Assembly (NCBI GenBank): GCA_030180135.1
Contig: CM058229.1
Coordinates: 44,853,522-44,917,521, forward strand
Reading direction: 5' to 3'
Origin: Orychophragmus violaceus
Lineage: Eukaryota; Streptophyta; Magnoliopsida; Brassicales; Brassicaceae
DNA length: 64,000 nt
Position 1 is the stretch's first letter. Every line of letters begins with the position of its first letter. Both the position numbers and the translations under genes were made by a program. The notes under the pieces were generated by a model. It worked only from the letters and a program-made list of their open reading frames with translations. It had not been told where the DNA came from and did not search any database. Of this stretch, positions 45,734 to 54,875 are shown piece after piece.

Positions 45734-46626
45734 ATGTAAGTCTCGGCAAAACTCTGTGAAATCGCGAAGCAACGACCGTTGCATCTAAGGCATCGATCGT
45801 TGCAAGGCGATTTCATTTTATCGGACATTTCCCCAAAATCGTAAAGCAACGACCGTTGCACAAGTGCAACGACCGTTGCAAGGCGATTTTGGCCGCAAAC
45901 AATCAACGAAATTCTTCCAAATTCGTGCCACATTATTGCAAATCAGCCTAGAATCATAACCCATCACCCTAAATTCGGTCTAATTACGCATGCAAGCATC
46001 AATTTCAATCCAAAAATCTCAAACCCTAAAACCCTAAAGTTGAATCCGAAAATCGAAAAAAATAGAGGTGCATTACCTTGGATTCTTGAGATATGAGCTA
46101 TAGAAACGGATTTAGAGTGTAAAATCGAAAGTATTAGCGATTGAATCGAAGAAAATGATGAAGAATTGCGATTTTTGGGTGTGGAGTTCTCGGTGTACGG
46201 ACGGCGGAAATGAGGAAGAAAAGAGAAGAGAAGGGTTTAAGGCAACTTACCTCGGTCGTGAGTGCAACGATCGTTGCTTAGGGGCAACGACCGATGCTGG
46301 TCAAATCGAAATCGATTTCCGGTTTAGCGCATACCTTAATTTTGCAATTGAACCAATTGCAACGACCGTTGCATATGAGCAACGATCGTCACAATGTGAT
46401 CACCCCTCTTCGCCAAATCTCCTTGCAACGACCGGTGCACAAGTGCATCGATCGTCACACATCTTCAGACTCGAGTTCTGTATCTGAAACTTAAAAACCA
46501 ATAAAAACGTGAAATCCTAAGAAAAACACCAAAAATGAAAAGGAAAAACAACTAAACCTAACAGTGGGATGCCTCCCACTCAGCGCTTGTTTAAGGTCAT
46601 TAGCTTGACCGGACGAACAAGATCTT
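45734..46626 (-). other. Spacer of Gypsy-2 with GCAACG-armed palindrome pairs
   Basis: Non-coding, between protease and ORF-1, where RT to integrase would be in an autonomous relative. It has pairs with arms GCAA/TTGC instead of GTGT/ACAC: centres 45775.5/45796.5, 45852.5/45872.5, 46270.5/46290.5, 46365.5/46385.5 and 46431.5/46451.5. The segment near 46565-46610 (GGGATGCCTCCCACTC...) resembles the conserved post-pol sequence of Athila elements as I remember it, so the deletion probably removed everything from RT up to there. Confidence 0.65.
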
Positions 46627-48114
46627 TCAGGCACCAAGATATCTTGATAGAGACTTTTTCTGTCTCTGTTCAAGTCTCCTTATCCAAGGTGGCGAGTAGG
46701 CTGTTGCAGAATGCTCATGTCCAAGAAAAGAAGGAGTAAAATGTGCTCCAGGGTCTAGAATCATGGTATCATCCGGCTGCTCATCATTTGCATCCATAAT
46801 GGTGAAGGTCTTCCCATCTATCAGTGGCTTGCGCAGCTTGTCCATCTCAAAATGCAGCGGCTCATCTCCCAGATGGAGGTCTATCAGACTGTGTCTACCA
46901 TCTATCACTGCCCCCGCTATAGCCAAGAATGGTCTTCCAAGTAGCAACACTTCATCCGGATCACAGTCATATTTCAGCACTAGGAAGTCTGTTGGAACCA
47001 AATAGTTTCCAACTCTCACCGGGACGTCCTCAAGGAGTCCTTCCGGAACTCGTATAGACTGATCAGCTAGGACAAGAGAGGTCCTAGTAGGAGTAAAATC
47101 CAGCATACCCAGCTTCTCTGCCACAGAATATGGCATAAGACTTCCAGCAGCTCCCAGATCACAAAGAGAGCGCCTAAAACTATCCTCAAAGATAGAACAA
47201 CTTAGCACAAAAATCCCAGGATCAAGCAGCTTCTTTGGAACCTTGGTTAACAGCACATCACTTATCTGTTGAGGGACTATAATCACCCAATCTTTCAGCT
47301 CTTCATCCAAAGGCAACATCTTGTTCATATACCTCTGCACACATGGGTGATAAGGTGGATCATCAGATGATGGAATTTCTTCCAACTCTTCACCAGTCTC
47401 CTCTAGCTTCTTAAGCTCTTCAATCTCCTGCTTAATCACTTCAAATACTGAGGGATATTGCCTAATTAATTGTCCATAAATCTCCTCCTGAGTATTCTCA
47501 GACACTCCAGGGAACAAGCGATCAAGCTCCAAATCTGCATCAATACTGTTAACATCCGACGAGTCTGTCTGTTCACGACATGCATCGATCGACACTAGGG
47601 GTGTGTCGATCGATGCAACACTGTTTTCACAGTTTTCACCCGAGAGATTTTCTCCAAAATCCGAAAATTCAACCTCTTCTACCAACTCAGATGTGCTTAG
47701 CACAAATCCTTTACCTAGGTGAGATCCATCATCAATGTACACAGACCAGGCCTTAATATGGGTGTCTGCTACTCCTTTTCCTTTCATAGCACTAGAAATC
47801 TGATTCACCTGAGTATCCAACTGCTTCATATGAGTGTTCAGAGACTCAACCTTTCCATTGAGATCCTCATAGACAGCATCCAGCTTCTTATTGCAGTCCA
47901 CAGAAATCTTGGTCTGACTCTCCAGCAGCTGTTCCATCATTGTCTCCATCTTACTCTCATGAGCAGTGGCTGCAGGAGGAGTCTGATAAGATGAAGATCC
48001 ATAGGTTCTCTGAGAACCTTGTCCAAAAGGCTTCTGAAAACCACTTGTCTGTCCAAAGGAGTTCCGATTTCTTGTGAAGGCACTCTTCTGTCCTCCATTG
48101 AAGAATCTGTTTCC
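46627..48114 (-). CDS. Retroviral-type aspartic protease region (Gypsy-2), after an in-frame amber
   Basis: Same frame as gag, separated by the TAG at 48117-48115; the first Met after it is at 47949. A Q/G/N-rich gag tail comes first, then acidic linker sequence, then the protease with CDLGAAGSLMPYS, catalytic Asp at 47160-47158 and the downstream DEVLLLGRPFLAIAGAVID. The frame stops at 46627 soon after the protease, with no RT. In the linker a CGATCG pair (47588.5/47609.5) is translated as ASIDTPLVSIDAC. The protease would process gag. Confidence 0.85.
   Translation of the reverse strand, partial: GNRFFNGGQKSAFTRNRNSFGQTSGFQKPFGQGSQRTYGSSSYQTPPAATAHESKMETMMEQLLESQTKISVDCNKKLDAVYEDLNGKVESLNTHMKQLDTQVNQISSAMKGKGVADTHIKAWSVYIDDGSHLGKGFVLSTSELVEEVEFSDFGENLSGENCENSVASIDTPLVSIDACREQTDSSDVNSIDADLELDRLFPGVSENTQEEIYGQLIRQYPSVFEVIKQEIEELKKLEETGEELEEIPSSDDPPYHPCVQRYMNKMLPLDEELKDWVIIVPQQISDVLLTKVPKKLLDPGIFVLSCSIFEDSFRRSLCDLGAAGSLMPYSVAEKLGMLDFTPTRTSLVLADQSIRVPEGLLEDVPVRVGNYLVPTDFLVLKYDCDPDEVLLLGRPFLAIAGAVIDGRHSLIDLHLGDEPLHFEMDKLRKPLIDGKTFTIMDANDEQPDDTMILDPGAHFTPSFLGHEHSATAYSPPWIRRLEQRQKKSLSRYLGA
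47581..47618. repeat. Paired palindrome within the gag-protease frame
   Basis: TGCATCGATCGACAC, a 7-nt loop, then GTGTCGATCGATGCA: two palindromes 21 bp apart that together also form one perfect inverted repeat. It lies in frame and adds no stop. Confidence 0.85.
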
Positions 48115-49293
48115 CTACTGATTACCAAATCTGTTACCTTGGAAACCAGATCCTCCAATGTAATTCAAATCTTCTTCCTGAGTGTCCTCCTCAATCTGAA
48201 TTACCTCTACATCTTGTGCAAAGTGGACAATCTTCTTACCAGCCAGGAGATTGCAAATTGTGTCCAGCTTAAATCTAAATTCAGCCATCTCTGAGTTCTC
48301 TACACTTCCACCTGATTTCTTCCTCCTATCATCCATAGTCTTGCAACTGTTGCTGCTCACTAAGTTCTCAATCAACTGCTTAGCTTGTGAAGGAGTCCTG
48401 GTGCTGTAGTTTGCATTACTGGAGTTATCCAGCGCAGACTGATATGGCAGATCTATGCCTCTGAAGAAGATACCTAGCAATGTGACCTCAGTGAATCCAT
48501 GGTGTGGGCAGTCACGCTGGTACTTCCTTAATCTCATCCAAGCAGTCTTAAGTGGCTCAGTAGGTCCTTGGGTAAATGTCAGAATGTCCTGTCTGGACTG
48601 ATCGGAACGCGCATCATCATGGAAGTGACGCAGAAACTCACTCTTCAGGGCTGCCCAAGTAGTATACTGACCAGGTGCCAGTTGCTTCAGCCATGCAGCA
48701 GCGTCTCCAGCGAGACTGTATGGAAAGAGCTTGAGGAACAGATAATCCTGGCAGACTCCATCATACTTCATGCCATTGATTAGGTCCTCAAATGTATCAA
48801 TGTGATCCATAGGCTGCTCCGTAGGATGACCATGGAAGGCATTCTGTCTCATCAACGAGTAGTAGATGGTCTTGATCTCAAAATCATCCCTCTCAAAACC
48901 AGGAAGTACTAGAGTTGACCGGTTTGCATGAAACTCATCCGGTCTGTTGTAGTCAGCTAAAGTCCTCTCATGGACAACCAACTGTCTACCTTGGTTCTGT
49001 CCTTGCGCCTGCGGCTGTGGTTGTGGTTCAGGTTCCTCAACCTCGGGGATCACACGTCCCTCAGCATCAATCCTCTGCCCAGCAGCATTGTAAGGATTAT
49101 TTTGTGGATCCCTCAGGGTACCTTGAGCATCAGGCATAATGATTAGCTTCTGTACCACCATCCTTGCTCTTCTTTCTCTTCTGTTAGTCCTCTCTAGACG
49201 TCCAAGTTCTTCAAGTCCGAGATTAACTAAGTTCAGGTTCTGATTACTTCGAGTTTCACGCGTCTGCATAAACGGTCTGTAATCGTCAAGCAA
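48115..49293 (-). CDS. Athila-type gag (Gypsy-2)
   Basis: 392 codons from ATG 49293. The retrotransposon-gag domain covers about residues 130-280, with HPTEQPMDHIDTFEDLI, FPYSLAGDAAAWLKQL, FLRHFHDDARSDQ and YQRDCPHHGF, matching the equivalent gag part of Gypsy-1. A PEPQPQPQAQGQNQ stretch precedes it. No CCHC knuckle is seen. It ends at TAG (48117-48115), after which the same frame stays open through protease, so the original product was gag-pro. Confidence 0.88.
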   Translation of the reverse strand: MLDDYRPFMQTRETRSNQNLNLVNLGLEELGRLERTNRRERRARMVVQKLIIMPDAQGTLRDPQNNPYNAAGQRIDAEGRVIPEVEEPEPQPQPQAQGQNQGRQLVVHERTLADYNRPDEFHANRSTLVLPGFERDDFEIKTIYYSLMRQNAFHGHPTEQPMDHIDTFEDLINGMKYDGVCQDYLFLKLFPYSLAGDAAAWLKQLAPGQYTTWAALKSEFLRHFHDDARSDQSRQDILTFTQGPTEPLKTAWMRLRKYQRDCPHHGFTEVTLLGIFFRGIDLPYQSALDNSSNANYSTRTPSQAKQLIENLVSSNSCKTMDDRRKKSGGSVENSEMAEFRFKLDTICNLLAGKKIVHFAQDVEVIQIEEDTQEEDLNYIGGSGFQGNRFGNQ

Positions 49294-49372
49294 TGATCGA
49301 TGCTAGCAGTGCAACGATCGATTCAATCTCAGAATCGCCTAGTGACGATCGACACAAAGGTGCAACGATCGA
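49291..49372. repeat. Two palindrome pairs at the gag start of Gypsy-2
   Basis: Centres 49296.5/49317.5 (first core TGATCG) and 49348.5/49368.5, between the PBS and the gag start codon. Confidence 0.7.
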
Positions 49373-49512
49373 CGCAAAGAGAAATCGGTACCTGCGACAG
49401 AGAGAAAACAGAGAGAAATCAGTAACTTAAAATAAAAACAAAACAAAAACGAAACAAAAAATAAAAATCCTAGTAAAAACCCTAAGTTCGATCCTATCGA
49501 AGACTCTAAGAG

Positions 49513-49530
49513 TCCCCGGCAACGGCGCCA
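49513..49530 (-). other. Primer-binding site of Gypsy-2 (tRNA-Asp)
   Basis: The plus strand reads TCCCCGGCAACGGCGCCA, an 18-nt match to the plant tRNA-Asp 3' end including CCA, six bases from the LTR. Confidence 0.92.
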
Positions 49531-49536
49531 AAAACT

Positions 49537-50717
49537 TGATAGGGTCTAAGTTTTAATCCTATTCTACTGCAAGTGCACAGTTAAGTGATTGTCGTATATA
49601 GGGTATCGAATCCACAGAGACTCTGGTCTCGATAGAATAAGAACGTAGAGATTAATACTAAGAAGAAAGCACATGTGAAGTGAATTAAAAGCAAGGCAAG
49701 AAAATAAATCAGTAGTAAGATTGGTTGTGAAAGCAGTTAACTAAAAGCGCTAAGTCTAGGGAATTCTCAGGAAACCAGACAAGCAGACAAGTTAATCAGT
49801 CAGGATCTAATTAAACACGGTTCTAGTCAAATCACGGATATAGAATTAACCAAATCTCTTTGAGAAAATCCTCTAAGTCTAAGTGCAGTAATCCAAATCT
49901 CTTTGCAATTACTAACAGATTAAACCAACATTAATTTCAAGTTCGATATGTTCACAATAAACTAAGCCAAATCTCTTTGCGAATAATTTAATTGCTCAAC
50001 CTAAATAGTTCAGATTCTAAACCACACTCTCGTGTCGTATTTAGCAACCTAAGATCTAGATTCTAATTGATCAGGTTAGAACTAGCATTAAACTCAATTT
50101 AGATTGAAGAACATTCTATTCATGTGAATCCTTAACTGAATTAAACAAGTCTAGCAAGTCATGAAATCCTTAATGAGAAACCCTAAACCTAACTATGAAT
50201 CTACTCAGACATGATTAATGAAACAGAAATCATAGAAATAATAGATTGCATATAAGAAATTAAATAGATAAAGGGGTTCGAAATCTTCTCCAAAATAGAT
50301 GAAGTACAAGAATAGATCAGCCCCAAAAGCTCTAAAAATCTCTTAGCTCTAAGTATGAAAGCGTATCTAAAATAAACACCAAAATCCTAAATATATAGGC
50401 ATAATCTCGGCTGGGGCTTCTTCGTAAATACTGGAAACTTCTGGGCCAAAGTGCAAAGTCTTGATAACTTCATTAAACCGCCACGTTCGGCCCATCTCGC
50501 TAGTGTGTCGATCGACACCAAAGGTGTGTCGATCGATGCATGATCATCAAATCGGACAAACTCTCGGCCAAAACACTCCAAAAGTCCCAAAATGCTCCAA
50601 TATCTCCAATTCCGCTCCAAACTTGATTAAACCTGTAAAAGACTCTAAAAGAACACAAAAGACACTAAAAACACAACTATATCATGACATAAAACTGATA
50701 AAAACCATGATATATCA
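49537..50717 (-). repeat. 5' LTR of Gypsy-2
   Basis: 1181 bp, TGATAGGG to ATATATCA. A minus-strand TATATATT at 50397-50390 is the TATA candidate. A CGATCG pair (centres 50511.5 and 50532.5) lies 115-135 bp upstream of it. Confidence 0.92.
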
Positions 50718-51840
50718 ATAATATATAAACGTTCTTATACGCTACTCTAGCAACACACAACAAGCAATGAATCAGACTCAACCTAACCACAACATTACGA
50801 TATATAATAATACGCAGGAAATCAATTAGAAGAACCGCCTCACCTTGTTCTACTTGACGATTGGACGATATTTCACTATAATCGGTAAACCGAGATCAAA
50901 TATTGCAAGAAAGGTGTGCGGATGATCACGACCAAAGATTAGAACGAGCGACAGAAGGACCCAGTGACGATGGTTCACGGTTGCAACGCGACATATTTGA
51001 CGGCGCTAATGCAAGAGTAGATTCACAACAGTGATGACGATGAACAGAGCTCCAGCGGCTGAGGATGCGGAGGAAGATGAAGAATCTTGCTTCCCAAGAA
51101 AATTTAGGACGTGCTCTGTTTGCTATGGGTTTGGGATTTTTGGAATTTCATGATGATTCCGACGGTTGGAGGAGATCTACACGAAAACTTAGATATTCTG
51201 GGACGTCATGGTTGTGATTGCACTGATAGCGTGAGGCGACTCTTCTTGACCTTATGTCAACGAAGGCGAAGCAAAGATGGAAAATGGTAAGATGAGACAA
51301 GGGCAGTAACGACAAATATTCCAAAGAAGGCTCTCACGACGACGCACGACTCAGAGAAGAACAATGCGGAGACTCGTTGAGGAAGGAAGGAACAATGAGA
51401 AAAATACAAAGGCGAGGAAGTGAGAGCTTGACGAGCAGGGAAAGGGAAGGAAGGAAGCAGACAAAGAAGAGGAAGGAGAAGGAGCGGATAAGACGGAGAG
51501 AAAGATGCACAACGGCTGCAGTTCCGACGGTAGCGAGGAGAGGAGGTTACACGGAGGAGAGAACAGCGAGGAAAAAAGGAGACAAAGAAGAAAAGAATGG
51601 AGACGGAGGAACGCAAAGTTCAATCTCTCGTCGTTTTGCAATGAGGATCCAATCTCGCGTCGAATTCGATTGCGACGAATCGATTCTTCATCGACAGAGA
51701 GGAATTTGCGAGGCTCGAGAATTTGAGGGGGCTTTCTACGATATCAATTTCAAGAGAGAAAGGAAGAGAGTCCATGGCCGGAGGAACGCAAAGTTCACGA
51801 AGCTTTCTTGAAGGTGTCATGAGAGAGAGAGATTGAACGA
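50718..51840 (-). mobile_element. Possible chromovirus-type LTR or leader, right piece
   Basis: Continues the sequence left of Gypsy-2 after the ATAAT duplication. On the minus strand it runs from a CT-rich leader-like tract (51840-51250), with several overlapping low-complexity frames up to 144 codons, into a mixed segment. The frames have no domains. A clean outer LTR end is not visible, so the element may be truncated near 51840. Confidence 0.3.
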
Positions 51841-52646
51841 AGAAGAAGTTTTTTTTGTAATTTATTAATTTATTAAATAACTGAATGAAATAAATTTATA
51901 TAGAAAATTAAAATTAATTTATGTTATTAAATTATATTTAAAATATATTTTTAACGGATTTAACTGAACCGTTAATTTTTCTGGCGGCATAAACTCGAAA
52001 GTTAATTTGATGGTTTTAAGTGAAAGTTTTTATAGTTTGATGGTTTAAAGTGTAAGTGCAAATATTTAAAGGTTTAAAATGATAGTTAATTGTACTTTGA
52101 AAGTTTAAAATGTGATTTTTCCTATAGTTTTGTGTAGTTAATACATTAGTATTGTATATATGTGTACTCATGTGATGAGATATAGTTTGTGTAGCTAATA
52201 ATCATTTTTCATTTAATGAAAAAAATAAAACAAACTCTGACTTGTGGAAAACGATATAACCAAGCTTTTACTTTAACAATATTTTCCCTAAAAGAATGTA
52301 AACTATGCATAGCATTTGAAACACAAACTAAATAAAATTCGGGCAGAACAACAAACGTCGGGACAAATGTTTGAAGAATAATTTTCTTAAGCAACCGCGT
52401 GAGGATTGATATATTATTTTTTAATTTCTTGTCAACAATTTTTTTTCTTAATTTAAATAAACGGAGAAAGAGAATGTTGATTTGAATTTGGTGAATTCTG
52501 TCACGTTAAGTATTTTTGTTTAAAACTAAAAATACCTACACTTTGAATATATTGGTAGTTTAGTGATAGTACAAAGGGGTATCTCTTGTGAGGATTGATA
52601 TATCTTAGTCTCTTTTCTCTTTTGGGAAAATAGTTGATGTGTTATT
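51841..52646. other. AT-rich DNA without recognisable genes
   Basis: Includes a T-rich segment (51950-52110) with repeated TTTAAAGTGTAAG and AAAGTTTAAAATG words that may be the end of an unrecognised DNA element. One 61-codon minus frame at 52394-52209 has no motif. Confidence 0.4.
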
Positions 52647-53180
52647 TAGGACTGGACATTTTACCTGAAATCCGAATTCGAATCCGAACCAAATCCGAAA
52701 AATCCGATTCCGATCCAAACCAATTTAAAAAAAAAAAATATTCGAATGGGGTTTAAGTTAAGGTATTTTGGGTATCAGGTAATATCTTAACATAAACCGA
52801 ACCCGAACGGATATCCAAAATAATCCGAAGTTTTATCTAATTTTGGTTAGTTGTGATACTTTCAAGTATTTTTAGGTAGTTTGAATAGTTTTGATTTTTA
52901 TTTTTTGGGTAATACATATATATTTGAGTAATTTTGAATACTTTTAGTTAATTTAAATATATTTTTTTACAGGATTTTGAGTTAATTCAAATATTTTGAA
53001 TATTTTCGAGTAATATTTTCGAGTTTTCAGAAATTTTATGGTAATTTCGGGTATCCGAACCCGTCCTGAACCGAATCCGACCCGATATATAGAAATACCC
53101 GAATGGGTTTTCTAGCCCTAGACCCGAAAACCCGAAAAACTTGATCCAAATCCGAACGGATACCCGAACGCCGAGGCCTA
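52647..53180. mobile_element. hAT-type MITE with CCGAA-rich interior
   Basis: 534 bp, starting TAGGACTGG and ending GCCGAGGCCTA. The 8-bp duplication is GTGTTATT (52639-52646) and GTGTTATC (53181-53188). Same class as 17490-18030, with CCGAACCCGAA-type tracts at both ends and an AT-rich centre. Confidence 0.75.
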
Positions 53181-53189
53181 GTGTTATCT

Positions 53190-54096
53190 TTTTTTTTTTA
53201 ACACTGATATCATTCCATTAGAACTATGCTAAACCACATCCAAACTAAAAAGAATATCACAACCTGTCATCTACAGTAGCAGATTACAGCATTCATAATT
53301 GATGTTTAAACACACAAACTCATAACACTCCCAAATCTTTGAAGGACTACAGAGGAAAGGAAGTAGTTTCCTTTCGCAATGAAATACCATCAATAAACGA
53401 ACCCGAACCGAAACTTGACTCATGTTAGGACCAAGAACTAGAAAGAACAGAAGATCCACAGGCCAAGAGGCCAAAAACACATACATAACAATACCCAAAC
53501 TCTTGAAATTTTTTTGGAAAAATCAATATGCAGTTAGATCTACACCGTTGCTCTCAAGAGAGTCGGAAACTCCAATATGAAAGCGAAAACACCACAACAA
53601 AAACAAATACCAAACTACGAGATTTGACCAGTCATCAGACCCGACTAGAGTCAACGCCGGAATCCCAGAAACCCGCAAGGGCCTCAGCCAAATTCTCCAT
53701 CGCATTCGAGAAAGCCTCACACAAGCCCCAAAATCGCGGCAGAACAGAGGTGCACAAACTTGAGAGTGCTATCAAACGAGTCCGACGCACGACAAAGCCT
53801 TAATCCACACCTGACCTGAGATCCTCACCGAGCAATATGCCGAGAAGCAACACACCTCGCTTGGTACGAACCACTGAGTAGACAGACCGGAGACCAACTC
53901 GATGAAACCAAAACTAGAAAAGGCGAGAGGATGCTGCAAAAAGGAAAGCATAAGAAGAAACAGAAGAGGGGAGCCTCCCCAGTGCCGGTGAGGAACGCCG
54001 GACACCGGGGAAACGGCGAGATCTATAAGGTCTTTAATGGTGGCGGCTAGAGGTAGAGAGGAGAGAAAGTAGGGTTTTCCGATGCCTGTCGAAACC
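53190..54096 (-). mobile_element. Non-autonomous poly(A) retroposon, 907 bp
   Basis: Flanked by the 15-bp direct repeat GGCCTAGTGTTATCT at 53175-53189 and 54097-54111. A T-run at its left end is the poly(A) tail of a minus-strand element. Short frames (such as 54122-53772) have no RT or gag motifs. Size, tail and target duplication resemble the Sadhu elements of Arabidopsis, but I cannot compare sequences, so that name is a suggestion. It inserted across the right end of the hAT MITE. Confidence 0.75.
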
Positions 54097-54418
54097 GGCC
54101 TAGTGTTATCTATGGCAAACATTTCATATTTGCTGTTAGCTAACTAATAAATGAAATTGATGTCCTCACACTAAATAGCTTTTACACATATTTCTTCGTT
54201 ACAAACGTACAAATAATAATAAATAACCAAATTAACATTACCGAAATTCTAACTAATAGTAAATGCCTCTGAAAATTTTGGTATATTTGCATATTGTGTA
54301 ACCAATTTTCGGTAGTCCAATGGTTGAATTGTTCACTTTGGAGATGAGGAACCACGGTTCCAATCGTTTCGATTTTAATCCACTTAGAATATATAAGCTG
54401 ACATAAATTAAACAGTAT

Positions 54419-54497
54419 TACCAACGGTTGGTATCAGATCTAGGAGGGGACTAAGGCCTAAGGCCCGAACCCCTCCTGGTTATATATATAAAAAAAA
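54419..54497 (+). mobile_element. SINE-like or truncated retroposon, 79 bp with A-tail
   Basis: Flanked by AAATTAAACAGTAT at 54405-54418 and 54498-54511. The GC-rich body (GGAGGGGACTAAGGCC, CCGAACCCCTCC) ends in ATATATATA and about 10 A. No clear pol III A and B boxes are seen, so it may be only the 3' part of a SINE or LINE. Confidence 0.6.
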
Positions 54498-54511
54498 AAA
54501 TTAAACAGTAT

Positions 54512-54857
54512 CCAAGTAATTGATGTGTGTATTAATAAATTGAAGTTATGCACGTTTGGAGAGTTTGCTGCACCAACTGTACTCCTACCAAACATTGCAA
54601 CTATATAGTGGATCGAAAACACACACGTATTATTACGGAAGCATCTTAAATTTTAAACAAGACACACACGCACACCTACGCAATATACGGAAATCAAATT
54701 ATGTATGTGTGTGGGCTGTCCCTGGTTTGTAGAATTCAAATACTTTTTGCTTAGCTAGGATGATTGATCATCCTAACCGGTTTATATACCTACACCATAT
54801 TTTTGGTTCAACTGATTCGAAGTTCGAAGATGCGATTAGTTGTAATTTTATTTGTGA
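54512..54857. other. Intergenic DNA without features
   Basis: AT-rich, no frames or repeats, up to the left target-site copy at 54858. Confidence 0.5.
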
Positions 54858-54875
54858 ACAACCGGACATTCAGTT

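Larger units (their letters stand above)
34710..50717 (-). mobile_element. Gypsy-2: defective Athila-type element with gag-protease and ORF-1 but no RT, RNase H or integrase
   Basis: Minus-strand element with LTRs at 50717-49537 and 35903-34710 and the 5-bp duplication ATAAT at 34705-34709 and 50718-50722. The internal order is PBS, gag, protease, spacer, Athila ORF-1-type gene, spacer, polypurine tract. RT, RNase H and integrase are absent and were not merely displaced, since only Copia-C interrupts the internal region. By eye the LTRs differ at roughly 28 positions plus gaps of 1, 3 and 9 bases, so it is older than the Copia-C copy inside it. Confidence 0.9.

Noticed and set aside
51257..51811. 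Overlapping frames of 96-144 codons on both strands as genes
   Set aside because: Low-complexity purine/pyrimidine-rich DNA gives long frames on both strands; no domain, and the composition fits a leader or UTR-like tract.
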